Below, piece by piece: positions 1 through 5,438 of a stretch of 6,044 nucleotides of DNA; position 1 is the stretch's first letter; every line of letters begins with the position of its first letter. Origin of the DNA: Candidatus Gastranaerophilales bacterium (GTDB lineage: Bacteria > Cyanobacteriota > Vampirovibrionia > Gastranaerophilales > UBA9971); assembly GCA_028277195.1 (NCBI GenBank), contig JANQGS010000220.1, positions 1-6,044 of the forward strand, given 5' to 3'. Under the pieces are notes generated by a model. It made no database searches. It was given only the letters and a program-made list of their open reading frames with translations, and was not told the origin of the DNA. Position numbers and translations under genes: made by a program.

Positions 1-1730
1 ATGTTCCCGCACTCGCCATAACGGAAATACAGACCCAGGAAGTGCTGAAGTCTGACCCCGGAAGGATTGACGCCACAAGGCTGGAAGAATTAAAGAGAAA
101 AGAAAAGGTTAAAAAGAAAAAGGAAAAAAAGGATGCTGTTCCTGATTTTGACGGTTTGTTAAAAAAAGATATAAAGGAAAAAAAGACCTCTCCTGAATTT
201 ACCCTGAAAAAAATTGAGTTTACAGGCAATACAGCGGTAAAAACCGATAAATTGCAGCAAGTTGTAGACCCTTATATAGGGGAAAAAATTACGGTTGAGG
301 ACCTGCTCTCCATAACGAAAAAGGTAACGGATGTTTACCAGGAAAAAGGCTATTTAACCTCAATGGCATACCTCCCTCCCCAGAAGATAACCGGGGGCGT
401 GGCAAAAATCGAGATTCTCGAGGGTAAAGTAGGCAATATCCTGGTAAAAGGTAATAAATGGTATAAAACCAGGTATTTAAAGAAAAATATCCTCAAATCA
501 AATAACCTTGAGGAGGATAAAATTTTAAACGTAAGAACACTGCGCGGCTCACTCCAGGAAATAAACCAAACTGAACACCTGGAAGGACGCATAACCATAG
601 AGGAAGGCGAAGACCCTGAGTTCACCGAACTTATCCTGGAAATAGACGACTCCCTGCCCCTTGATTTCGGGGTGAGCTGGGATAACCAGGGCCGGGAGCT
701 CATCGGTAAGCAGAGGGCGCTTTTTACCCTTTCCAATGATAACCTTACAGGCTATGGGGACAGGTTGTACGGCGGAACTGCTCTCGCAAGCGGCACTGTA
801 GGCGCTAACGGCGGTTACAGCATTCCTATCGGCACAAAGGGAACAAGGCTAAATTTCGACTATTCATATTCCCACATCAAGATTAAAGGGCCTGACCCCG
901 TTCTCAGGGCCGCTGATATTAACGGTGCATCGAATTTTTACTCATTAAGCATAATCAGGCCGTTTATAAAAAATTATGACTTTAAATTATACGGGCATAT
1001 TGGCTTTGATATGCGGGATGCGGAAACCAAGCAGAAAAATGCTGATTTAATACTCTCAAAATATAATACAAGGGTTTTAAGAACCGGTTTAAGCGCGGTC
1101 AAAGACGACACACGCGGGCGCTGGTATGCCAATACCCTTGTTAGTACCGGAGTTCCCCTCCTTGGCGCGAGAACCGGTAACTTCTTAACAGGTGAAGCCC
1201 ATAAAAGAGTCGGCACTAACAAGTTTGTTAAGATGGAAACAGGGGTTACAAGGATTCAGATGCTTCCCTGGCGTTCCTATGGCATAGTTAGGGTATCGGG
1301 TCAGTGGGCCACAAGAAGGCTTTTAGCTTCTGAGCAGATGCAATTAGGCGGTATAGGAACGGTCAGGGGCTTTGAAGAGGGCTTCCTGCTGGGTGACTGG
1401 GGCGTGGTTTCCTCGGCTGAGCTCAGGACTCCCATTCCTTTCTTTAAAAAAGTCCTGCCTGAAAAGCTGAAATTCATAGATGACCACGTAAAATGGGCAA
1501 ATTTTGTGGATTTTGGTTATGTGGACGAAATACACAGGGCTAAAAATACCGTATTCACCAATTTATTATGCAGTGTCGGCACCGGGCTCAATATAAATCT
1601 TTTTAAGAGCCTTAATTTCAATGTATATATGGGGATACCCCTGGCCCACCGCAAGCGCGGTTCTGATAATGTAGAATATGACGCGCAGGATGTGAGGGTT
1701 CACTTTAACCTGACTACAGATATATATTAA
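1..1730 (+). CDS. TpsB/FhaC/ShlB-type two-partner secretion outer-membrane transporter, 5' partial
   Basis: Outer-membrane pore that exports a large TpsA exoprotein from the periplasm to the cell surface. The frame is open from the left edge (first whole codon at base 3), so the start lies upstream; the GTG at 42 is not a credible start. The first visible residues, VPALA then ITEI, look like the end of a Sec signal peptide with an A-L-A cleavage site. Numbering the 575 visible residues: a very Lys/Glu-rich linker at about 31-63; POTRA 1 at about 66-140 (FTLKKIEFTGN to IEILEGKV); POTRA 2 at about 143-216; then a roughly 358-residue barrel, the size expected for the 16-stranded FhaC barrel. The family signature VRGF is at about 454-457 in GGIGTVRGFEEG, the conserved L6-loop motif, followed by WANFVDFGYVD. 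The last strand ends in an aromatic residue (Tyr), as expected for a barrel-assembly signal. No TpsA substrate gene is visible. Family assignment is firm; the substrate is unknown. Confidence 0.9.
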   Translation, partial: VPALAITEIQTQEVLKSDPGRIDATRLEELKRKEKVKKKKEKKDAVPDFDGLLKKDIKEKKTSPEFTLKKIEFTGNTAVKTDKLQQVVDPYIGEKITVEDLLSITKKVTDVYQEKGYLTSMAYLPPQKITGGVAKIEILEGKVGNILVKGNKWYKTRYLKKNILKSNNLEEDKILNVRTLRGSLQEINQTEHLEGRITIEEGEDPEFTELILEIDDSLPLDFGVSWDNQGRELIGKQRALFTLSNDNLTGYGDRLYGGTALASGTVGANGGYSIPIGTKGTRLNFDYSYSHIKIKGPDPVLRAADINGASNFYSLSIIRPFIKNYDFKLYGHIGFDMRDAETKQKNADLILSKYNTRVLRTGLSAVKDDTRGRWYANTLVSTGVPLLGARTGNFLTGEAHKRVGTNKFVKMETGVTRIQMLPWRSYGIVRVSGQWATRRLLASEQMQLGGIGTVRGFEEGFLLGDWGVVSSAELRTPIPFFKKVLPEKLKFIDDHVKWANFVDFGYVDEIHRAKNTVFTNLLCSVGTGLNINLFKSLNFNVYMGIPLAHRKRGSDNVEYDAQDVRVHFNLTTDIY

Positions 1731-3472
1731 GAGTATTCTCCCTGCAAGTCTTCACAGCCCTCCTTACCCATAAGCACGTTGCAGATAGGCTCTCCTGCAA
1801 GTACCCAGGGGAATACCGCCTCCAGTGAGTCAACTATAAAATCAACTATGACCGGCCCGTCAGTCTCGAGCGCCCTGGTTATTGCGGCATCAACCTCTTC
1901 CTCCCTGGCAACCCTAATGCCTGTAGCTCCGTAAGCCTCAGCCAGCTTTACATAATCCGGGCTTTCTATTGGAGTGTGTGAATAGTGCCTGTTAAACAGC
2001 TTTTCCTGCCACTGGCGAACCATCCCGAGGTAGCCGTTGTTAATTATGAAAACCTTAACAGCTATGTTGTTCTGGGCACATGTTCCTAATTCCTGAATGT
2101 TCATCTGGATGCTGCCGTCACCGGCTATGTTTATAACGGGTTTATCCGGGCACCCAACCTTTGCGCCGACCGCCGCGGGAAATCCAAACCCCATAGTTCC
2201 CAGCCCGCCTGAGGTTACAAACCTCCTCGGGTTATTAAATTTATATATAAGGCCTGTCCACATCTGGTGCTGGCCTACTTCGGTGCATATTACCGGGTCT
2301 TTATCCTTTGTAAGCTCATAAATACGCCGGATTACGCTTTGCGGGTTCATTTTTTCGGTTTTTACGGTTTTTACTTTCCTGTTTTTCCATTTATTTATCT
2401 GTTCGAGCCATTCTGTTTTCTTAGCGGAATTTTTCAGGATTTCCTCAGGGTTGACAATATTTAGCATATCAGCCAGCACACGCTTTGCATCCCCTACTAT
2501 AGGAACGTCAACAGGTACGTTCTTGCTGATGGAGCAGGGGTCTATGTCTGTATGGATAATTTTTGCGTCATTGCAAAACTTGCTTAGTTTTCCGGTTACC
2601 CTGTCGCTAAATCTCGCGCCTACGGCAAATAAAACGTCACAATTTGCTGTTGCCATATTCGCCCAATAGTTTCCATGCATTCCGACCAGCCCCAGCGAGT
2701 GCTCATCAGTGCCGGGGAATCCTCCTGTACCCATAAGGGTATTTGCAACCGGGATATTGAGTTCTTTTACAAGTTTTATTAATTCCTCGTTAGCTCCTGA
2801 GGAGATAACTCCTCCCCCGCACAGCACTAATGGTCTTTCTGCCTTGTACAGAAGGTTCATGGCTTTTGCTATCTGGAGCGGGTGCCCGTTATAATTCGGG
2901 TTATAACCCGGCAGGCTTACTTTTTCCGGGTATATAAACTCCGCCTTCCCGGTCAGGACGTCTTTTGGCATGTCAATAACAACAGGCCCTGGTTTCCCGG
3001 TAGTTGCTATGTGAAAAGCCTCTTTTATTATGCCTGCCAGGTCCTTTGTGTCTTTCACAAGATAGTTATGCTTGCAGCAGGGCATTGTTATGCCTACAAT
3101 GTCAGCTTCCTGGAACGCGTCATTGCCTATGAGGGAAGAGGCGACCTGCCCGGTAAACACCACTATCGGGTAGCCGTCATAATAAGCGTTGGCAAGCCCG
3201 GTAATTGTGTTGCAGGCCCCGGGGCCTGATGTTACCAGCGCAACGCCGGGTTTGCCTGTTACCCTCGAATAACCCTCCGCTGCGTGCACTGCTCCCTGCT
3301 CATGCCTTACAAGGTAATGGTTTATATCCTTACAGTTGTATAATTCATCGTAAATATGAAGTATTACCCCTCCGGGATAACCGAATATATCAGTAATCCC
3401 CTGGGCTTTGAGGCATTCAACGAAAATTTGCGCGCCTGTAAGTGTTTTTATTTCTGTTTTTACTTTTGTCAT
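1727..3472 (-). CDS. ilvB: Acetolactate (acetohydroxyacid) synthase large catalytic subunit
   Basis: Cytoplasmic ThDP-, Mg- and FAD-dependent enzyme that condenses two pyruvates to 2-acetolactate, or pyruvate plus 2-ketobutyrate to acetohydroxybutyrate. This is the first common step to valine, leucine and isoleucine. At 581 residues it has family length. Domains in order: ThDP-binding Pyr domain at about 11-175, with catalytic Glu58 in RHEQGA; central FAD/Rossmann-like domain at about 197-335, with GARFSDRVTGK; PP domain at about 396-545, with GDGS 451-454 and the NN pair 478-479 of the GDG-X(n)-NN Mg/ThDP motif. Residues that separate AHAS from other ThDP enzymes are present: DAFQE 118-122, KHNYLV 134-139, and MVRQWQ 484-489, whose Trp488 is linked to 2-ketobutyrate preference. 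Position 111, equivalent to plant Pro197, is Ala, as in E. coli IlvI. ATG start at 3472 with AGGTGG four bases upstream. No regulatory subunit (ilvN/ilvH) gene follows: it ends against the convergent transporter gene. The C-terminal tail (FPWVLAGEPI) departs from the usual PMVPAG-type ending. Confidence 0.95.
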   Translation of the reverse strand: MTKVKTEIKTLTGAQIFVECLKAQGITDIFGYPGGVILHIYDELYNCKDINHYLVRHEQGAVHAAEGYSRVTGKPGVALVTSGPGACNTITGLANAYYDGYPIVVFTGQVASSLIGNDAFQEADIVGITMPCCKHNYLVKDTKDLAGIIKEAFHIATTGKPGPVVIDMPKDVLTGKAEFIYPEKVSLPGYNPNYNGHPLQIAKAMNLLYKAERPLVLCGGGVISSGANEELIKLVKELNIPVANTLMGTGGFPGTDEHSLGLVGMHGNYWANMATANCDVLFAVGARFSDRVTGKLSKFCNDAKIIHTDIDPCSISKNVPVDVPIVGDAKRVLADMLNIVNPEEILKNSAKKTEWLEQINKWKNRKVKTVKTEKMNPQSVIRRIYELTKDKDPVICTEVGQHQMWTGLIYKFNNPRRFVTSGGLGTMGFGFPAAVGAKVGCPDKPVINIAGDGSIQMNIQELGTCAQNNIAVKVFIINNGYLGMVRQWQEKLFNRHYSHTPIESPDYVKLAEAYGATGIRVAREEEVDAAITRALETDGPVIVDFIVDSLEAVFPWVLAGEPICNVLMGKEGCEDLQGEYS

Positions 3473-3476
3473 TTTA

Positions 3477-3482
3477 CCACCT
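3477..3482 (-). promoter_or_regulatory. Ribosome binding site of ilvB
   Basis: Read on the minus strand this is AGGTGG, four bases before the ATG at 3472-3470. The spacing is short but workable. It supports this ATG as the start. Confidence 0.65.
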
Positions 3483-3505
3483 GATTTTTTTCGAATAATA
3501 ATTTA

Positions 3506-3555
3506 ATTATATCCGAACAATGTGTTAATTGTATACCAATGTAAACTTTTAACAA
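3506..3555 (-). promoter_or_regulatory. Candidate sigma70-type promoters for ilvB
   Basis: Two overlapping candidates read on the minus strand. Candidate A: -35 TTGTTA (3550-3555), 16-bp spacer, -10 TACAAT (3528-3533). Candidate B: -35 TATACA (3530-3535), 18-bp spacer, perfect -10 TATAAT (3506-3511), which would give a leader of about 27 bases. The -35 of B overlaps the -10 of A. In AT-rich DNA such matches occur by chance, so this is suggestive only. The leader looks too short for an attenuator or T-box, and I see no run of branched-chain codons. Confidence 0.35.
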
Positions 3556-3630
3556 ATGTTATTTATTTTTAGGGCAATTTTATATTATATATATTTTTTA
3601 TATATATAGAGCATAAATTATATAACGTTG

Positions 3631-3738
3631 TAAAAAGCTAAAAGGTGTTCGTTTTATCGATTGAGTATATAACAAATATATTAATTTTTGTAACGAAATA
3701 TACAACAGCGTGAAATTTAAGAATTTATTAGCTTTTTA
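3631..3738. repeat. 11-bp inverted repeat with long spacer
   Basis: TAAAAAGCTAA at 3631-3641 and its exact reverse complement TTAGCTTTTTA at 3728-3738, 86 bp apart. It lies between two divergent genes. It could be a pair of protein-binding half sites or chance in AT-rich DNA. Confidence 0.4.
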
Positions 3739-3746
3739 TATATATG

Positions 3747-3773
3747 GAGGTACTGATAAATATAATGAGGTAC
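3747..3773. promoter_or_regulatory. Candidate operator: tandem GAGGTAC repeat spaced 20 bp around a TATAAT box
   Basis: GAGGTAC occurs at 3747-3753 and again at 3767-3773, a 20-bp period (about two helical turns). Each copy is followed by a similar GATAAA-containing AT stretch. A perfect -10 hexamer, TATAAT, lies at 3761-3766 between them, which would start transcription near 3773 with a leader of about 45 bases. No good -35 is seen 16-18 bp upstream. Ribbon-helix-helix proteins typically bind tandem short sites over their own promoter, so negative autoregulation is the natural inference. Confidence 0.45.
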
Positions 3774-3804
3774 ACAGATAAAAATATTAGTAGAGAGAAT
3801 CTTT

Positions 3805-3810
3805 AGGAGG
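3805..3810 (+). promoter_or_regulatory. Strong ribosome binding site of the ribbon-helix-helix gene
   Basis: AGGAGG, a full Shine-Dalgarno core, ends eight bases before the ATG at 3819. It fixes the start and predicts efficient translation. Confidence 0.85.
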
Positions 3811-3818
3811 AGTATTTT

Positions 3819-4004
3819 ATGGCAAGAGTGTTAATTTCAATGCCTGACGGATTTCTTAACGAAATCGACGAAGTAGCGGACAAAGAGCAGCGCTCAAGAA
3901 GTGAACTTATTAGAGAGGCGCTCAGGGTTTATGTAAACAGAAGACATATCAGGTCAACCGCAGCAGCATCAAAGAACGCAGCAATCCTGGAATCACTTCT
4001 GTAA
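3819..4004 (+). CDS. Small ribbon-helix-helix (CopG/Arc/MetJ-type) DNA-binding protein
   Basis: A 61-residue protein that should dimerise and bind DNA through a two-stranded sheet. The beta strand is RVLISMP (3-9). Helix A is about 11-23 (GFLNEIDEVADKE). After the RSRSE turn, helix B is about 28-41 (SELIREALRVYVN). The order and the RSRSELIREAL signature match the RHH_1 family closely. The tail 43-61 is Ala/Ser-rich and probably helical; it could be a short partner-binding or oligomerisation segment. Many relatives are antitoxins, but no toxin ORF (MazF-, RelE- or PIN-like) follows: a terminator comes within 40 bases. It is therefore better read as a stand-alone regulator or an orphan antitoxin. 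The target is unknown. Its own promoter, carrying the GAGGTAC repeats, is the first candidate, and the divergent ilvB promoter is a second. Confidence 0.85.
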   Translation: MARVLISMPDGFLNEIDEVADKEQRSRSELIREALRVYVNRRHIRSTAAASKNAAILESLL

Positions 4005-4040
4005 GCCCCCATCTTTTACAAAGTCTGAAAAGGAGTAAAG

Positions 4041-4080
4041 CCCTTACTGGCCGATAAAAATTCGGTTAGTGGGGGTTTTT
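4041..4080 (+). terminator. Rho-independent terminator after the ribbon-helix-helix gene
   Basis: A 14-bp stem: 4041-4054 (CCCTTACTGGCCGA) pairs along its full length with 4062-4075 (TCGGTTAGTGGGGG), using four G-U wobbles. The 7-base loop is TAAAAAT and T5 follows at 4076-4080. Because the wobbles are G-U in the plus-strand transcript, the stem is stronger as plus-strand RNA. It ends transcription of the small regulator and insulates the pil genes. Confidence 0.85.
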
Positions 4081-4117
4081 AAATTTAAAAGCCGGGAATA
4101 TTTTGAAAAATTTGCGT

Positions 4118-4123
4118 TATAAT
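4118..4123 (+). promoter_or_regulatory. Possible -10 box downstream of the terminator
   Basis: A perfect TATAAT within TTGCGTTATAAT. The only TTGAAA nearby (4103-4108) is 9 bp away, too close to be its -35. If active, it would transcribe the micro-ORF at 4157 and possibly pilM. Confidence 0.3.
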
Positions 4124-4156
4124 AAAAGTGAGAGGGTTTAACAAAAGGCGAGATAA

Positions 4157-4210
4157 ATGGAAATTACGGGATTTTTACTATTGATTGCTATGATAGATAT
4201 GGCTTTTTAA
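4157..4210 (+). CDS. Possible 17-residue hydrophobic micro-ORF
   Basis: ATG to TAA encodes MEITGFLLLIAMIDMAF. AAGGCGA begins 12 bases upstream, a passable Shine-Dalgarno with about eight bases between AAGG and the ATG, and a TATAAT lies 34 bases before the start. The peptide is almost entirely hydrophobic, like a small membrane peptide. It faintly recalls the GFTLIE-type start of type IV prepilins, which would fit the pil neighbourhood, but the key glutamate is absent and the length is far too short. It may equally be chance: such short ORFs are common in AT-rich gaps. Confidence 0.2.
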   Translation: MEITGFLLLIAMIDMAF

Positions 4211-4317
4211 CTGAATAATTAAGTTAACATTTTTGACTTTCTAAAAACCAAAACCTGTTTTGAATATTGCAAAATGTAAATATAAATTTTTTTGCCTGGA
4301 AACCAGTCAGAAAGCCG

Positions 4318-4336
4318 GTTTTTGATTTTCAAAAAC
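4318..4336. repeat. Perfect short hairpin upstream of pilM
   Basis: GTTTTTGA, a TTT loop, then TCAAAAAC: an exact 8-bp inverted repeat about 90 bases before the pilM start. It is AT-rich with no T-run directly after it, so it is not a standard terminator. It could be a binding site for a dimeric regulator or an RNA hairpin in the leader. Confidence 0.4.
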
Positions 4337-4427
4337 TAATTTCCTGTTTTCAGATACTTATATTTTTTTAAAAACATGTGTATTATGGAAAATAAGAAGC
4401 ATAAAGTGTTAAGGGTAAGAGCTGATA

Positions 4428-5438
4428 ATGTTGAGTTTATTTAAAGAAAGGCCAAAAAGCCGCATAGGGCTGGATATTTCCCCGGAAGGGATTACCCTGG
4501 CGCTGGTGGCAATGGAAAATAATGCGGCATGCGTTAAAAACCAGATTTATAGACCGCTTGAAAAAGCAAATGCAATCCCGGAAACACTAAAGCAAATGTT
4601 AAACGAATGCAGGCCCGATAGCCTGAATGTGGGACTCTCAGTGCCAGGCAGCACGGTCTTTATAAAGAGAATAACCCTCCCGGACCTTCCATATGAGGAA
4701 TTAAAGGCCATTGCCCCGCAGGAAGCCTCTAAATACCTTCCCCTGACCATAAAAGAGCTTAATGTTGACTTCCAAATCCTTGAAAATACCAGAAGACAGG
4801 ATGAAACGGGAAAAAAGGTTGACGTTATACTCTGCGCTATTTCTAAGGCTATTGCGAAAGAATATATTGAGCCGGTAATTGATGCGGGTCTGGGCGTTGA
4901 TATACTCGATATTTCCTCCTTTGCCGCAATAAGGGCATTTGCCCGGGAGGGACTCGTAAATGAACCTCAAAAAGTATATGTTTCTGTGCTTATAGGTTAT
5001 GAAAATACTGATATAAGCGTTATCCGGGACGGCATGCCTGTTTTTTCATATAACGTGGAAATTGGCAGGAAAAATATTGTTGAAAGCATAGTTAACAACA
5101 TACATAAAAAATATGAAGAAGTAATAGATTTAATGCCTGAAGTAGCTTTAATCGTTCCCGGGACGGAAATGAGCGACAGCCCTGAACTTAACCAGGCGGC
5201 AAATGCCGCAAAGTCAATCTATAGCAATATTTCAGGGGAAATACAAAAAACCATGGAATTTTTCAACTCGGAATCCCCTGAGCCTGAAAATATTGAAAAA
5301 GTAATAATAAGCGGAAGCGGCGCTTGCATAAAAAATATAGACAAATATGTCTCAGGCAGGCTGAGAACAGAAACCATCGTATTTAACCCCATGTTTTCAA
5401 CTAGTATAGGTTTAGCTCTTAAGGGACTGGAAAATTGA
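4428..5438 (+). CDS. pilM: Type IV pilus assembly protein PilM (actin-like ATPase fold)
   Basis: Cytoplasmic actin/FtsA-like protein of the type IV pilus machine. It docks on the N-terminal tail of PilN and links the PilB/PilC motor to the PilN-PilO-PilP alignment complex. It is 336 residues, slightly short for the family (about 350). The first nucleotide-binding loop is RIGLDIS (12-18). The family-typical LPDLPYEELKAI (84-95), followed by EASKYLP (99-105), is present. The second phosphate region, VLIGYENTDISVIRDGMPVF (187-206), has Leu where PilM usually has Asp (DIG). IGR replaces the usual GG at 212-214. The adenosine loop is ISGSGACIKNIDKYV (294-308), and the C-terminus has the conserved SIGLALKG (326-333). 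An in-frame TAA at 4416 leaves ATG 4428 as the only sensible start. The ribosome site is a modest AAGGGT at 4411. It overlaps pilN by four bases. Confidence 0.92.
   Translation: MLSLFKERPKSRIGLDISPEGITLALVAMENNAACVKNQIYRPLEKANAIPETLKQMLNECRPDSLNVGLSVPGSTVFIKRITLPDLPYEELKAIAPQEASKYLPLTIKELNVDFQILENTRRQDETGKKVDVILCAISKAIAKEYIEPVIDAGLGVDILDISSFAAIRAFAREGLVNEPQKVYVSVLIGYENTDISVIRDGMPVFSYNVEIGRKNIVESIVNNIHKKYEEVIDLMPEVALIVPGTEMSDSPELNQAANAAKSIYSNISGEIQKTMEFFNSESPEPENIEKVIISGSGACIKNIDKYVSGRLRTETIVFNPMFSTSIGLALKGLEN

Larger units (their letters stand above)
3473..3818. other. AT-rich divergent intergenic region between ilvB and the ribbon-helix-helix gene
   Basis: A 346-bp gap with no credible coding frame. 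It holds the control regions of two divergent genes. A TATATA-type self-complementary stretch lies at about 3580-3610, with T/A runs but no GC-rich stem, so it is not a convincing terminator. The other contents, listed separately, are the ilvB promoter candidates, an 11-bp inverted repeat and the GAGGTAC tandem repeat. I found no tRNA, CRISPR or known riboswitch pattern by eye. Confidence 0.7.
4081..4427. other. AT-rich intergenic region upstream of pilM
   Basis: About 350 bp with no ORF of ordinary size. It contains a perfect TATAAT at 4118-4123 without a good -35, a possible 17-codon ORF at 4157-4210, a CTGG-AAA-CCAG mini-hairpin at about 4307-4317 just upstream of a perfect 8-bp hairpin at 4318-4336, two CCTGTTTT copies (about 4254 and 4343), and a weak -10 TATTAT at 4381-4386. 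The promoter of the pil genes presumably lies here, but I cannot fix it. I saw no convincing sigma54 GG-N10-GC element by eye. Confidence 0.6.

Noticed and set aside
1..21. ATG at the first base as a gene start
   Set aside because: Its frame stops at the TAA at 19-21 and is not the transporter frame, which begins at base 3 and is open to the left edge.
350..1535. Minus-strand open frames opposite the transporter gene
   Set aside because: They are low-complexity shadows with no recognisable domain or ribosome site, opposite a well-supported POTRA/barrel gene.
1648..1661. ACCGC-AAGC-GCGGT hairpin as a terminator for one of the convergent genes
   Set aside because: The stem is only 5 bp, lies inside the barrel coding region and has no T-run on either strand.
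2097..3396. Plus-strand open frames opposite ilvB
   Set aside because: They are shadows of a strongly conserved enzyme gene, and their translations look like no protein family.
3580..3612. TATATA-rich palindrome as a terminator or replication origin element
   Set aside because: It is pure A/T with no GC stem, no repeated binding boxes and no replication gene nearby. It fits AT-rich promoter DNA.
3819..4004. Toxin-antitoxin module
   Set aside because: The protein resembles antitoxins of the ribbon-helix-helix class, but a terminator follows at once and there is no toxin-sized frame on either side.
4003..4080. Riboswitch of a known class around the terminator
   Set aside because: I could not match conserved cores of the fluoride, preQ1 or cobalamin classes by eye, and the element lies downstream of its gene rather than upstream of one.
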